Below, in pieces: positions 45,146-54,721 of a DNA stretch of 64,000 bases. A program made the position numbers and the translations under genes. The notes beneath the pieces are model-generated. The model was not told the DNA's origin. It did no database searches and worked only from the letters and a program-made list of their open reading frames with translations. The stretch is from the NCBI RefSeq assembly GCF_000282135.1, contig NZ_AKJW01000057.1, positions 56,805-120,804 on the forward strand, written 5' to 3'. Each line of letters starts with the position of its first letter. Within the stretch, counting starts at the first letter, position 1. Origin of the DNA: Herbaspirillum sp. CF444 (lineage in GTDB: Bacteria; Pseudomonadota; Gammaproteobacteria; Burkholderiales; Burkholderiaceae_D).

Positions 45146-46290
45146 GGACCGCCCCATTGGGTGATGCGCACGCCCAGCGCACCGTCGACGTCTACCGCTT
45201 CGCCGCGCCCGACCGTGCGACCGCCGCAGACGATGGCAATGCTGTCGGGCTTGCCGTCATGCAGCCCCAGGATGCTGTGCGGTCCAAGCGCACGGATCTC
45301 GGCCAGCGACAGACTGACGCGTCCCAGCTCGAAAGACAATTGCAACGGCACATCGTCGAGCGCGTCGTCCTCCATGGCCGCTGCTTGCGCGGGCATGCCG
45401 TCATGCTCGTGCTGCTGGTGCTGCTGATGCTGCGTGGACGCAGCGTTTTCATCCTGATCGGGCGAAGCGAATTGTGGGTGCTGCATGGCCAGTTCCGTTT
45501 CCAATCTGTTCTCCAAAGCGATGAGTTGCACACTGCCGGGACGGTGAAAGCGCGCCTGCCAGAACCTGCCTGCCAGACTGAGTGCGCCGCTGCCGTCAAC
45601 GGCGAAATAGAGGGTGTCCGGCAACACGATGTCGCCGACGTCCAGTTGTCTTGCCCGCGCCGCCGGCAAGCGATGGCGGCCCAGCACGACCGGCTCGCAG
45701 AGCGCCAGCGCGGCGTATTGCGTGGTTGCGGTGCGTAATGGCGTCCACTGTCCGACCTGCAGCAATTGCCCCCAGACAGCGGCGTCGGCACGCGCCTCGA
45801 ACGCCAGCGCATGTTGCTGTTGCCGCAGGCTCAATTGCAGCTTGCTGGCGGTCGGCATGCCGGGCGTGCCGGGCAGCAGGCGATTGAACATCGCCAGCGG
45901 CGTGCCGGCCAGGCGGCCCAGCACGGCCGCCGCCAGCCACTCGGGATAGGTGGCGCCGGCATCATCCGGCGCAGCGTTCAGGTCGATCCCGGTCAATGCC
46001 TGCAACAGCCGCGCGCCCTGAGAAATCTCGATGACGCCGCCGGCGCCGGCCAGCACCAGCGGCGCCGACCACGCGCTGCTGGTGCCAGCCAGCTGCAAGG
46101 TCAAACTTGCACCCGGCATCGGCAGCGACTGCACGAGGCCGTTGCCGACCCGCCGGGTCAGTGCGGCATGCGCCCTGCCAACGCGCGGCGCGCCACGCAA
46201 CAATACGCTGCGACGGAGCGGCTCCTGCATGGCAAAGCCGGCGACATCGGTCACCGTCGCAGACGGATCGGAAAAAGTGGTATCGGACAT
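45139..46290 (-). CDS. sctQ: T3SS cytoplasmic ring protein SctQ
   Basis: A 383-residue protein of the sorting platform. The N-terminal two thirds is variable. The C-terminal SpoA domain is clear: DDVPLQLSFELGRVSLSLAEI followed by LGPHSILGL and VGRGEAVDVDGALGVRI (shown in parts). It is encoded as one chain, unlike the split HrcQa/HrcQb of P. syringae. A 117-base spacer lies upstream. Confidence 0.88.
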   Translation of the reverse strand: MSDTTFSDPSATVTDVAGFAMQEPLRRSVLLRGAPRVGRAHAALTRRVGNGLVQSLPMPGASLTLQLAGTSSAWSAPLVLAGAGGVIEISQGARLLQALTGIDLNAAPDDAGATYPEWLAAAVLGRLAGTPLAMFNRLLPGTPGMPTASKLQLSLRQQQHALAFEARADAAVWGQLLQVGQWTPLRTATTQYAALALCEPVVLGRHRLPAARARQLDVGDIVLPDTLYFAVDGSGALSLAGRFWQARFHRPGSVQLIALENRLETELAMQHPQFASPDQDENAASTQHQQHQQHEHDGMPAQAAAMEDDALDDVPLQLSFELGRVSLSLAEIRALGPHSILGLHDGKPDSIAIVCGGRTVGRGEAVDVDGALGVRITQWGGPC

Positions 46291-46407
46291 AGGTGCTCTG
46301 GTAGTGGATGATCACGTCACATGCCAATGGGACTCCCTATCGCCACCCTTGTCGCGGAACTGCCCTGGACGGGGTGGGAAGGCGCTTTGTTGAAGCAATG
46401 ACAGCAG

Positions 46408-46995
46408 TTACAGCACGGCGAGCCTGACGTATTTGTCCATACGTCGTGCCAGCCCCTCTTCCAGTTCCATTCGCTTCTTGCGCAGCAGGTCGCGCAAGCG
46501 ATCGCCGGAGGGAGACAACAGGAACGACGCGCTCGATTCGCGCACGTCGACCATGACGCCCATGCGTTCCCCATTGGGCAACAGGATCTCGAAAATGCCG
46601 CTCTGGCCGTCGCTGGGCAACAAACCCAGCAAGGCCTCGGCATCGCAATCGCCGCTGTCGTCGGCAGCACCGGCCTGTTCACAGGCTTCGTGGCCGCCGC
46701 CGGAATGACCGTCGCCACCGGAGGCGTCAAACAAGCCCGGCGGCAACCAGACGCTGCTCGCCGACAAAGTGCCGGCGCCGGCCGTTTCATTGCGCTGGTT
46801 GCTCTTGCGGGTATCGCGCTCGTCGTTGTTCTGAGTACGCGCTTGCTGGCGTAGCGGGGTTGGCGCCGGCGTCGGCGGCGTCGGGGTGCGCACCGCGACG
46901 CCGGCCATCGGCGCCGCCGGGCGCGGCTTGGGACGTGGCGCCGGCGGCTCGGACGGTGCTTCCGTCCAGATCGACGTCAAGGAATCGAGCGCCAT
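46408..46995 (-). CDS. sctP: T3SS needle-length regulator SctP (short HrpP type)
   Basis: A 195-residue protein. The first 90 residues are Pro/Ala-rich and disordered. The C-terminal domain (about 120-190: IFEILLPNGERMGVMVD, SASFLLSPSGDRLRDLLRKKR) fits the FliK/SctP substrate-switch domain. Its short length resembles HrpP. Called mainly by position between sctO and sctQ and by this domain layout. Confidence 0.75.
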   Translation of the reverse strand: MALDSLTSIWTEAPSEPPAPRPKPRPAAPMAGVAVRTPTPPTPAPTPLRQQARTQNNDERDTRKSNQRNETAGAGTLSASSVWLPPGLFDASGGDGHSGGGHEACEQAGAADDSGDCDAEALLGLLPSDGQSGIFEILLPNGERMGVMVDVRESSASFLLSPSGDRLRDLLRKKRMELEEGLARRMDKYVRLAVL

Positions 46996-46996
46996 C

Positions 46997-47506
46997 TCAG
47001 TTCTCCGCCGTGGCCGCCAGCGCCTGCGCCAGCATCTCGTCGCGCAGGATGGTCAGTTTCTCTTGCTGGCGGCTGACCTCCAGCACTTGCAAGCGGGCCT
47101 GGAAGAAACGCACGCCGGCCTCACGGCAAACGCGCAGCTTGTTCTGGCATTCGAGGTAGTACTGTGCCGTCTCTTTTTTCATGCGTTCGTACACCGACTT
47201 GGCCTTGCGGAATTGTCCGCTGGTGATGGTCATGGCCAGGAACTGCGCCCGCGACTGCTGCCATTGCTGCGCCGTGTCGTTCTTGGCCTGGCGCCAGCGC
47301 AGCTTGCTGTCGTGCAGCACCTGCCGTTGCCGTCGCCAGGCTTCGCGCGCCTCGTTGCGCTCGCGCTCGAGGCGCCCCAGGCGTTGCTTGCGCACATGCA
47401 GCAACTGGTCGAGCCGCTTGTCCTTGACCTTGGGTTCGGCCACATCGGCCACTTCGCGGCGGCCGCGCGGAGCGCCGAATCCTGCCGTTGCCCCGGGCGC
47501 GTTCAT
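46997..47506 (-). CDS. sctO: T3SS central stalk protein SctO
   Basis: A 169-residue helical protein, strongly charged with two long coiled-coil helices (about 25-80 and 85-165), the shape of SctO/FliJ, the stalk that sits in the SctN hexamer and touches SctV. Its start overlaps the sctN stop, and sctP begins one base after its stop. Confidence 0.85.
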   Translation of the reverse strand: MNAPGATAGFGAPRGRREVADVAEPKVKDKRLDQLLHVRKQRLGRLERERNEAREAWRRQRQVLHDSKLRWRQAKNDTAQQWQQSRAQFLAMTITSGQFRKAKSVYERMKKETAQYYLECQNKLRVCREAGVRFFQARLQVLEVSRQQEKLTILRDEMLAQALAATAEN

Positions 47507-48882
47507 CCTTGCATTTCCATGATCTTGGCCAGCGTCTTGTCATACGCCGCACTGGAGCTGGTGTCCTGGCGCAGGAAACTCAACTGGTCCGGACGCAACT
47601 GCATGGCGCGGTCGGCCACCGGGTCGGTGCCGGACTTGTATTCGCCGAGCCGGATCAGCAATTCCATTTCCTGATAGCGCGCCATCAACTCGCGGAAATG
47701 GGAAGCCGCCTTGCGATGCTCGCGCGAAGTCACGTTGCTCATGACGCGGCTGATGCTGGCCAGCACGTCGATGGCCGGATAGTGGCCCTGCTCGGCCAGC
47801 TTGCGCGTCAACAGGATATGACCGTCGAGCAGCGATTTGGCTTCGTCGCCGATGGGGTCGGAGGCCGATTCGCCGTCCACCAGCACGGTATACATGGCGG
47901 TGATCGAGCCTTGCGGCGTGCCGCCGGCGCGTTCGATCAGGCGCGGCAGCATGGTGTAGACGGATGGCGTAAAACCGCCGCGCGCCGGCGGTTCCCCCGC
48001 GGCCAATCCGATCTCGCGCTGGGCGCGCGCAAAGCGGGTCAGGGAGTCGACCAGCAGCAAGACCTTCTTGCCGCGGTCGCGAAACGCTTCGGCAATCGCC
48101 GTGGCGGTAAACGCCGCGCGCGAACGCTCCATGGAAGTCCGATCCGACGTGGCGCACACCACGATGGTCTTGCGGATCAGCTCGGCGTCCAGTTCATGTT
48201 CGAGGAACTCATTGAGTTCGCGACCGCGTTCGCCGATCAGGCCGAACACGATGGCTTCGGCCTCGCAACCGCGTGCGATGGCGGCCATCAGGGTGGTCTT
48301 GCCGCAGCCCGGGCCGGCGAACACGCCGATGCGCTGGCCGATGCCCATGGTCAGCAAGCCGTCGATGGCGCGTACGCCGGTGGCCAATGGCGTGGCGATG
48401 CGCGGCCGGTCGGTGGCCTTGGGTGCGTCGCGCATGACCGGCACGGTGGCGCGCCAGGTGGCGACGTTGTCCACCGCGGCCGGAGCGCGAAACATCCAGC
48501 GGCCAAAACCGTCCAGCACGCAACCGAACAAGTGGTCGCCGACGTCAATCGAATGGGCGCGCCGCAAGGGCTCGATCACGGTGCGCGTGGACACGCCTTC
48601 CAACGGACTGAGCGCCGACAGGATGGCGGCGCGATCGGTAAAGCCGACCACTTCGGCCAGCATGGGTTTGGCGGCGACATCGGGATTGATCAGATGGCAC
48701 AGCTCGCCGATCTGTACCGGCGGCATATGGGCTTCAATCAGCGTGCCCAGCACTTGCGAGACTTTTCCATGACTGGAAAAGCCCGGTTTGGCCGGGATCG
48801 CCTGGCGCCACGCCTGCAGACGCTCCTGCGCGCCGTCCAGACGCTGCGCCAGGGCCGCGGAAAACGCCTCTGCGGCTACCAT
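47503..48882 (-). CDS. sctN: T3SS ATPase SctN
   Basis: The hexameric ATPase that unfolds substrates and detaches chaperones. The protein has 459 residues. Walker A GPGCGKTT is at 190-197, Walker B is VLLLVDSLTRFA, and GLAAGEPPARGGFTPSVYT-type sequence (LAAGEPPARGG seen) is diagnostic for the SctN/FliI branch over F1 subunits. Overlaps the sctD stop and the sctO start. Confidence 0.97.
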   Translation of the reverse strand: MVAAEAFSAALAQRLDGAQERLQAWRQAIPAKPGFSSHGKVSQVLGTLIEAHMPPVQIGELCHLINPDVAAKPMLAEVVGFTDRAAILSALSPLEGVSTRTVIEPLRRAHSIDVGDHLFGCVLDGFGRWMFRAPAAVDNVATWRATVPVMRDAPKATDRPRIATPLATGVRAIDGLLTMGIGQRIGVFAGPGCGKTTLMAAIARGCEAEAIVFGLIGERGRELNEFLEHELDAELIRKTIVVCATSDRTSMERSRAAFTATAIAEAFRDRGKKVLLLVDSLTRFARAQREIGLAAGEPPARGGFTPSVYTMLPRLIERAGGTPQGSITAMYTVLVDGESASDPIGDEAKSLLDGHILLTRKLAEQGHYPAIDVLASISRVMSNVTSREHRKAASHFRELMARYQEMELLIRLGEYKSGTDPVADRAMQLRPDQLSFLRQDTSSSAAYDKTLAKIMEMQG

Positions 48883-50045
48883 TTGATATCGATGGAACGC
48901 TTGCCGGTAAAGCTCAGCTGGTTGCCGTCGATGGCCGCCAGCTTGGTGCCGCGATATTCGTCGCCGACATACATGCGCCGGCCGTCGTCGGTGACGATGC
49001 TGGCGTTGTTGCCTGAAATGACTTGCTGGATGCGGAACGGCAGCATAGCCTCGGCGCTGCCGATCTTGACGTTGACCGGAAAGTGGATGTCATAACGCTT
49101 CATGAAGGCCTTGAGCATGCGCTGGAAGCGTTCGGCGTCCTCTTCGTCCAGCGCGGCCTGCATGGTCCAGGACTGCTCATCCAGTTCCAGGTTGAAACGC
49201 TTGATCAGGTCGACCTCGGTCAGCCGCCGGCGAAACGCCTCCTGCAACTGCGCCGGCGACAACTGCACCGGCGCAGCCGTGGCCAATGCGGCCGGATGCG
49301 ATGTTGCCGGGCCGGCACTGCCCTTCCCCTTGCGTGCCGCCGCCATGTCGTCGGGATTGCCCATGCTGCTGAGCGAGCCCATCTTGATGGCCCCGCTGCC
49401 CGGCAATTTAAGCGGCTCCATGGTGGCCGGATTGATTTCCACCTCGCCCGCCGAGAATGATTCGGCATTGTTGAGCGGCGCGTAGCTGCGCGTCATCGAA
49501 TACGCGGCAGCCGCCGACAGCACGGCGACCACTGCCACCGGCACCAGGATCAGGCGATGCTTGCGTGAACGCCGGCCCGGGAATACGCGGGCGTTCTCCT
49601 GCTGTTCGATGGGCGGCATCTCGGTGCCATCCTCGCTGTCCTCTTCCTTGTCTTTCTTGTCTTCGTCCTCTTGCCCGTCGCTGTCGGCCGCATCCGCCGG
49701 CAGCGGTTCCGGTGCGCCATCGTCCAGCGGTTCCGGCGGCGGGTCGCGCCAGGGGCTGTCCTGCGCCACGACGGTCAACCAGATATGATCGACCCGGGCG
49801 AAGCCGCCGAGGGGCAGTTGCAATTCCTCGCAGGTGCGATTGGTGTCGGCGTCGCGCACGACGCCGTCCAGCGCGCGCAGCGACCAGCCCGACGCCGCCA
49901 GCGCGACGCTGGCGTGGCGCTCCTGCATGCCGGGATCGACCAGCACCACATCGGCGTCCTCGCCGGCGCCGACGGTCAGGGCCTCGCCATGCAAGGGCAA
50001 GGTGGCGCCGCGGTGATAGCCGTTAAGTACTCGTAGTTCGACCAT
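48876..50045 (-). CDS. sctD: T3SS inner-membrane ring protein SctD
   Basis: A 389-residue bitopic protein. An FHA-like cytoplasmic domain lies at about 1-95 (VGAGEDADVVLVDPGMQERHA), an acidic linker at about 119-142, a membrane helix at about 165-182, and the periplasmic ring-forming part after that. The C-terminus has the family pattern (MYVGDEYRGTKLAAIDGNQL). Start 50045 (MVELRVL) matches the FHA strand; the longer frame is unnecessary. Precedes sctN as hrpQ does in P. syringae. Confidence 0.88.
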   Translation of the reverse strand: MVELRVLNGYHRGATLPLHGEALTVGAGEDADVVLVDPGMQERHASVALAASGWSLRALDGVVRDADTNRTCEELQLPLGGFARVDHIWLTVVAQDSPWRDPPPEPLDDGAPEPLPADAADSDGQEDEDKKDKEEDSEDGTEMPPIEQQENARVFPGRRSRKHRLILVPVAVVAVLSAAAAYSMTRSYAPLNNAESFSAGEVEINPATMEPLKLPGSGAIKMGSLSSMGNPDDMAAARKGKGSAGPATSHPAALATAAPVQLSPAQLQEAFRRRLTEVDLIKRFNLELDEQSWTMQAALDEEDAERFQRMLKAFMKRYDIHFPVNVKIGSAEAMLPFRIQQVISGNNASIVTDDGRRMYVGDEYRGTKLAAIDGNQLSFTGKRSIDIKW

Positions 50046-50221
50046 GTTGCTACTCCATTGCTGATTCATTATGTACAGTGCTGCCGTCAGGGCCTGCCAT
50101 CGGTACGGGGCGGTGTTGCCGCATCTGGTTTTCCGTATCGAAACTGTTCATGAGTCGGCTCATCGCGGCCGCCGGTTCCATCTCCGCAAGAACGGCGCAA
50201 ACGCTGTCGACAATAGAAAAT

Positions 50222-50250
50222 GCCTGCGCGCGTCGACGACGCGCGCAGGC
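50222..50250 (-). terminator. Strong hairpin between transglycosylase gene and sctD
   Basis: A perfect 13-base stem (GCCTGCGCGCGTC and its complement) with a three-base loop, followed on the minus strand by ATTTTCTATT. It lies 23 bases after the transglycosylase stop and about 175 bases before sctD. It should stop or attenuate transcription inside the otherwise tight operon. Confidence 0.75.
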
Positions 50251-50273
50251 AAGCAACGCTGTCACTCATCCAC

Positions 50274-51005
50274 TCAGGCCGGAAGCTGGCCGCCGCTGTC
50301 GATGATGTGCCAATAGTTCATGACCTTGGTCACGTAGTTCGGATCGCCGGTGCCGGCCGGCAAGTTGCTGAGGTTGTGCGGATCGACGCCGTTTTCACCG
50401 GAGTTGTAGGCGCGCAGTGCAATCTCCCAGCTGTCGACGCCGTATTTTTCCTTCATCAGGGATTTCATGTCGGCCAGGTAGTAAGCGCCCGCCAGGATAT
50501 TGGTGGCCGGGTCGTTCTTGTTGCGTCCTTGCAGTTCCGGGTGCTTCGCCTGCAACGCCGCGAACGTGTTGTCGTTCATCTGCACCAGGCCGGTGTCGCC
50601 GCCGCCGTTGGCATTGGTGCTGGAGGCGCCCGTTTGCCAGCGCGACTCGTCGTGGATGAGCCCCGCCAACAGAGACGCCGGCACGCCGGTTCGGCGCGAG
50701 GCCTCCTCGATCATGCTCTTGTAGGGTTCCGCCTGAGGCGGCAGGCCTGGGCCCAGATCGCTGTTCGTTCCCGGCACGGTGGTCGGCGGAGGATCATTGC
50801 CACCGATGGTGTCGACGTGGTACAGGCTCTTCGGCGTATTGACCGGATAGGTATCCGGATTACCGTCGCCGCTGCCGCCGGGCGTGATGCCCAGCGCATC
50901 CAGTGTCGGTTTGATGATGGCATATTCGCGTTGATGCGCCGGATCGTGCGCCCAGAGATCCGCATAGTCTTGCCAGGTAACCGGCAACCTCGCCGCACTG
51001 CTCAT
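50274..51005 (-). CDS. T3SS-associated lytic transglycosylase without signal peptide
   Basis: A 243-residue protein whose C-terminal half is an SLT domain: GVPASLLAGLIHDESRW with catalytic Glu120, then GLVQMNDNTF and IALRAYNSGENGV. The first 90 residues are polar with a Pro/Gly-rich linker and no signal peptide. In Hrp systems transglycosylases such as HrpH/HopAJ-type proteins are themselves T3SS substrates and clear peptidoglycan for the needle, which this layout suggests. The ATG at 51005 has an AGGAGGTGA ribosome site. It sits between two unknown genes and sctD. Confidence 0.85.
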   Translation of the reverse strand: MSSAARLPVTWQDYADLWAHDPAHQREYAIIKPTLDALGITPGGSGDGNPDTYPVNTPKSLYHVDTIGGNDPPPTTVPGTNSDLGPGLPPQAEPYKSMIEEASRRTGVPASLLAGLIHDESRWQTGASSTNANGGGDTGLVQMNDNTFAALQAKHPELQGRNKNDPATNILAGAYYLADMKSLMKEKYGVDSWEIALRAYNSGENGVDPHNLSNLPAGTGDPNYVTKVMNYWHIIDSGGQLPA

Positions 51006-51058
51006 TTTCACCTCCTACAGGGTTGTCAAACTGTTCTGCATCCGGCGTTGAGATCCGG

Positions 51059-51493
51059 CTAGTCAAGCGCTGTCTTCAGCAGCGCCAGCAACAGGCTGCC
51101 GGTGCCGTTGCGGCTGGTGGACGGATCCAACGGGTTCCAGTCGGGATTGTCGCTGTTCATGAGCGCGCCGATCACCATCGCCTCGGCCAGTTCGCGTCGC
51201 TCCTTTGCCGCCTGTTCGCGCTGGCGCGCCTCGGTACGCAACGACACGGCGCTGTCGGCCGGCTCCGGCTTGCTGCGCAACAGCGCCGGCGTGCGTTTTT
51301 CCTTCTCCGCCAGGGCCTGGTTGACTTCGTTCATGACCTCGCTGATGAACAGGCAGCACTTGTCCCGCAACTGTTCCAGTTCGCGCGCCCTGAATTTGTC
51401 CTTGCGGGCATGTTCGATGATGCGCAACGCCTCGTCATGCGTCATCGCAACGGCATGATCGCGGTTCGGCGTCTCTTTTGCTGGAAAGCTCAT
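51059..51493 (-). CDS. Unknown small T3SS-island protein
   Basis: A 144-residue hydrophilic protein, not recognised. The central region (about 20-110) is strongly helical with alternating Lys/Arg and Glu (ARKDKFRARELEQLRDK, ALAEKEKRTPAL), and the C-terminus is more hydrophobic (SLLLALLKTALD). Two adjacent cysteines occur at about 45-46. It could be a chaperone-like or secreted accessory of the following transglycosylase; nothing proves it. Confidence 0.6.
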   Translation of the reverse strand: MSFPAKETPNRDHAVAMTHDEALRIIEHARKDKFRARELEQLRDKCCLFISEVMNEVNQALAEKEKRTPALLRSKPEPADSAVSLRTEARQREQAAKERRELAEAMVIGALMNSDNPDWNPLDPSTSRNGTGSLLLALLKTALD

Positions 51494-51577
51494 GACTATG
51501 CTCCGTTAAAGTCAAGCAGGTGATTCAATCCGGCCCTGCGCCATGTTGCGCAAGCAGGCCCGGCCGGGGTTGGCGGA

Positions 51578-52411
51578 TCAGCGAGACGACTCATCGTCGC
51601 CTGTATCGCTGGTGCCTGCGCTCGATGGCGTTGCCTCGGTGTAGTCAGGCTCCACCGGCTGCGTCGGGCCGTGCGGCTGGTTGCGGCGCGGATGATTGCC
51701 GACCGCCTGCCCGCCCAGAAGATGCAAGGCATTGGTCTGTCCGGCATAGGCCATCTGTTCTTCCGCCTCGCGCGCTGCGCGCTGTTCTTCTTCGCTCATG
51801 CCTTCATACGGATTGAACGGTTCGGCTTGCATGCGCGCTGCGTCCGGATCGTCAGCTTGCCATGGCGTCATTCCCGGCGGCGGCTCCGGTACATGCGTCT
51901 GCAAGTCGCGGAAATTGCGTAACGCCGATGCGCGGGCGCGATGGTGAGCGCTCGACGCTGCGCTGGATGACGCCAGCCCTTGCCCGGAAGACAACGAGGC
52001 TGCATCGTCGGGCGTCGGCTCGCCGTTGCGCCATGCCTGCACCTGGCGCACGCCATCGTCCACCACGCTGCGCATGTTGAACACGGCAGCGCGATAGTCA
52101 TCCTCGATGCCGCTGAGCCTGGCCCTGGCCATATCCAGAATCGAGTGCACGAAAGCGCCGGTGTCAAGCGCCTTCCCCGACCCCGAACCATCCCACGAGC
52201 GATGTTGCAAGTAGGTGCCCATGATGCCGCTCAGCGAATCGGCATTGTATGCGGCAATCCGGTTGATGAGGCCGTGGAATGCGCCGGAGATTCCCGATCT
52301 GCCATGCGGCCGGTTGTCCTGATGTGTTCTGTCGCCGGCATCGTGATCGACGCCGTAAATATTGTGCGCGCCATGGTTATGCGCGCCATTCGTGGAATGT
52401 GGTCCTGCCAT
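51578..52411 (-). CDS. Unknown protein, candidate T3SS substrate
   Basis: A 277-residue protein, not recognised. The N-terminus is rich in His, Asn and Gly (GPHSTNGAHNHGAHN), without a signal peptide. A helical middle (about 40-130) is followed by a disordered Pro/Gln/Ser-rich C-terminal third ending in an acidic patch (SDTGDDESS). Composition and the position inside a T3SS operon fit a secreted protein. It follows sctV by 207 bases with no hrp box in that spacer, so it probably shares the sctW transcript. Confidence 0.6.
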   Translation of the reverse strand: MAGPHSTNGAHNHGAHNIYGVDHDAGDRTHQDNRPHGRSGISGAFHGLINRIAAYNADSLSGIMGTYLQHRSWDGSGSGKALDTGAFVHSILDMARARLSGIEDDYRAAVFNMRSVVDDGVRQVQAWRNGEPTPDDAASLSSGQGLASSSAASSAHHRARASALRNFRDLQTHVPEPPPGMTPWQADDPDAARMQAEPFNPYEGMSEEEQRAAREAEEQMAYAGQTNALHLLGGQAVGNHPRRNQPHGPTQPVEPDYTEATPSSAGTSDTGDDESSR

Positions 52412-52618
52412 GTTATTGCTCCAATCGGATTCTTGAGGATCCGCTCAAACGGTCCGTGGCCTGCTCTCGCGATGTCCTGACAATGGCGCGGAGATCGCGC
52501 GCAGTCGCGTTGTTGCAGGCGGATATATCTATATGTCGGCCAACCTTGCCTGGTTCCCATGCGGCATCGACATGGCGGCAATTGCCGTTGGCGCAAGTCC
52601 GGGACATCCGAGCCGTCC

Positions 52619-54712
52619 TCACATCTCGATCATGCCGACCGGCTTGACCTTGGCGTGCTGGGTCAGTTCGGAGAATGCAAACACCGGCACCGGGAAGAAC
52701 TCTTCCTCGATCAGCTTGCGCACCGAGCGCCGGATGTCGGCCGCCGTGACCAGCACCGGCGGCGTGATGGGAGTGCTGACGTTGGTCGACAATTCGTTGA
52801 GGCGATCCAGGATCATCTGTTCCAGCTCGGAGTCGATGTCCAGGTAGCTGCCCTGGCTGGTCTGGCGCATGGCGTTGCGCAACTGGTCCTCCAGCTCCGG
52901 CGACAACAGGATCACTTCGATCAGGCCGTCGCGCGAGGCCTCGAAGCACAGCTGGCGCTTGAACGCCAGCCGCACGTAGTCGGCGATCACATCGGGGTCG
53001 CGTTCCTTGGGCGCCCAGTCCAGCGTGGTTTCCAGCAGCAGGCGCGCATTGCGCAACGACACGCCTTCGCGCGTGAGCCGTTGCACCACTTCGGTCAGGC
53101 GCGGCAAGGTCACCGACTTGATGACTTCCTTGCCCAGCTCCGGATAGCGCCGCTCGGCCCAGCGCGTAAAACGGATGACTTCATTGACGCCGACGAACAT
53201 TTGGCAATTGCGCAACATCTCGACCTCGATGTCGGCGGCGAACACGTGCTCCCAGCGCTGGAACGGAATCCCCGCTTCGGCCAGCCGCTCCTCTTCTTCC
53301 AGGCGCAGCCAGACGCGGCGCCGGCGCGAACCGGCGATATTGTTCTCCACGCCCTGGAAACCCAGTTCGGTGACGCGTTCGAGCGTTTCGCGGGTGGCGC
53401 CCCAGCCGATCATCACTTCACTGTCGACCAGCGGCACTTCGGCCATCATGAAATGCACGCGTCCCAGCGGAATCGCGCTATGGAATTCGAATTCAATCGG
53501 CTTGAGGTCGGGAATGCCGCGCCGCTCCAGCATGCCGTTGCGCATGACGCGCACCGCGGAGCGAATGATTTCGGCCTCCGGGGTATTGCGCATGCCTTCC
53601 GGCATGCGCAGGATGAACGGCGTGGTGGCCGAAAAATTGGTCAGGTCGACAATGCCGGCGTTCTTGCGTTCCAGCTCGTCGGACTCGCGCTGCAGTTCGG
53701 CGTCGGCCAGCGGCTTGAGCATGCCGATCACGCCGGCCGTGCACAAGCCCAGCGCCAGCGCGACGAACACCAGCGACGGCATGCCGGGAATCAACGCAAA
53801 CAGCAGCATGATGGCCGACGCGGTCAGCAGCGCCTTGGGCTCGGCAAACAGTTCGCCGACGATATCGCGGCCGATGTTGGTTTCACCGGCTTCTTCATGG
53901 TCGTCGTTGCTGACGCGGGTAGTGATGATACCGGCGCCCAGCGAAATCAGCAGCGCCGGAATCTGCGCGATCAGGGCATCGCCGATGGACAGGATCGAAT
54001 ACACCCGCATGGCTTCGCCGGCGTCGAGATTGCGCTGGATGATGCCGATGGAAATGCCGCCGATCAGGTTGATGGCGACGATGCACAAGCCGGCGATGGC
54101 GTCGCCCTTGACGAACTTCATGGCGCCGTCCATGGCGCCGTGCAGCTGGCTTTCCTGGCCCAGCTTGGCGCGTTTGGACTTGGCTTCTTCGGCGGTGAGG
54201 ATGCCGGCGCGCAAATCGCTGTCGATCGACATCTGCTTGCCCGGCATGGCGTCCAGAGAGAAACGCGCCGACACTTCCGAGACGCGTTCCGAACCCTTGG
54301 TGATGACGATGAACTGCACCACCGTCAGGATCAGGAAGATCACCAGCCCGACCACCAGGTTGCCGCCCACCACGAAGTTGCCGAAAGTTTCGACGATATG
54401 GCCGGCGTCGCCCTCCAGCAGGATCAGGCGCGTGGTCGACACCGAAATCGCCAGCCGGAACAAGGTCGTCAGCAGCAGCACCGCCGGGAACGTCGAAAAC
54501 GCGGTCGGCCCCGGCATGTACATGGCGACGATCACGATCAGGCCGGAGGCGCACAGGCTCAGCGCGATCAGCATGTCGAGCAGCCACACCGGCATCGGCA
54601 GCACCAGCATGAAGACAATGCCGATGACCAGCGCCGCCGCCAGCAGCTCGGCGCGCTTGGCCAGCCTGGCGGAAAACTTGTTCAACAGCAGTACGATGCC
54701 CATCGCCTTCAT
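52619..54712 (-). CDS. sctV: T3SS major export gate SctV
   Basis: The nonameric export gate. The protein has 697 residues with eight hydrophobic segments in the first 330 residues and a soluble cytoplasmic domain after that. Family motifs include SISTTRLILLEGDAGHIVETFG-type sequence (STTRLILLEGDAGH seen) and DAMPGKQMSIDSDLRAG. The AGGAG site before ATG 54712 sets the start. It follows the sctY-like gene by nine bases, as lcrD follows yscY. Confidence 0.97.
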   Translation of the reverse strand: MKAMGIVLLLNKFSARLAKRAELLAAALVIGIVFMLVLPMPVWLLDMLIALSLCASGLIVIVAMYMPGPTAFSTFPAVLLLTTLFRLAISVSTTRLILLEGDAGHIVETFGNFVVGGNLVVGLVIFLILTVVQFIVITKGSERVSEVSARFSLDAMPGKQMSIDSDLRAGILTAEEAKSKRAKLGQESQLHGAMDGAMKFVKGDAIAGLCIVAINLIGGISIGIIQRNLDAGEAMRVYSILSIGDALIAQIPALLISLGAGIITTRVSNDDHEEAGETNIGRDIVGELFAEPKALLTASAIMLLFALIPGMPSLVFVALALGLCTAGVIGMLKPLADAELQRESDELERKNAGIVDLTNFSATTPFILRMPEGMRNTPEAEIIRSAVRVMRNGMLERRGIPDLKPIEFEFHSAIPLGRVHFMMAEVPLVDSEVMIGWGATRETLERVTELGFQGVENNIAGSRRRRVWLRLEEEERLAEAGIPFQRWEHVFAADIEVEMLRNCQMFVGVNEVIRFTRWAERRYPELGKEVIKSVTLPRLTEVVQRLTREGVSLRNARLLLETTLDWAPKERDPDVIADYVRLAFKRQLCFEASRDGLIEVILLSPELEDQLRNAMRQTSQGSYLDIDSELEQMILDRLNELSTNVSTPITPPVLVTAADIRRSVRKLIEEEFFPVPVFAFSELTQHAKVKPVGMIEM

Positions 54713-54721
54713 TGCGGCTCC

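Noticed and set aside
52412..52618. A further hrp box before the 277-residue gene
   Set aside because: A GGTTCC at 52550 exists, but no GTGG at 16-18 bases from it.
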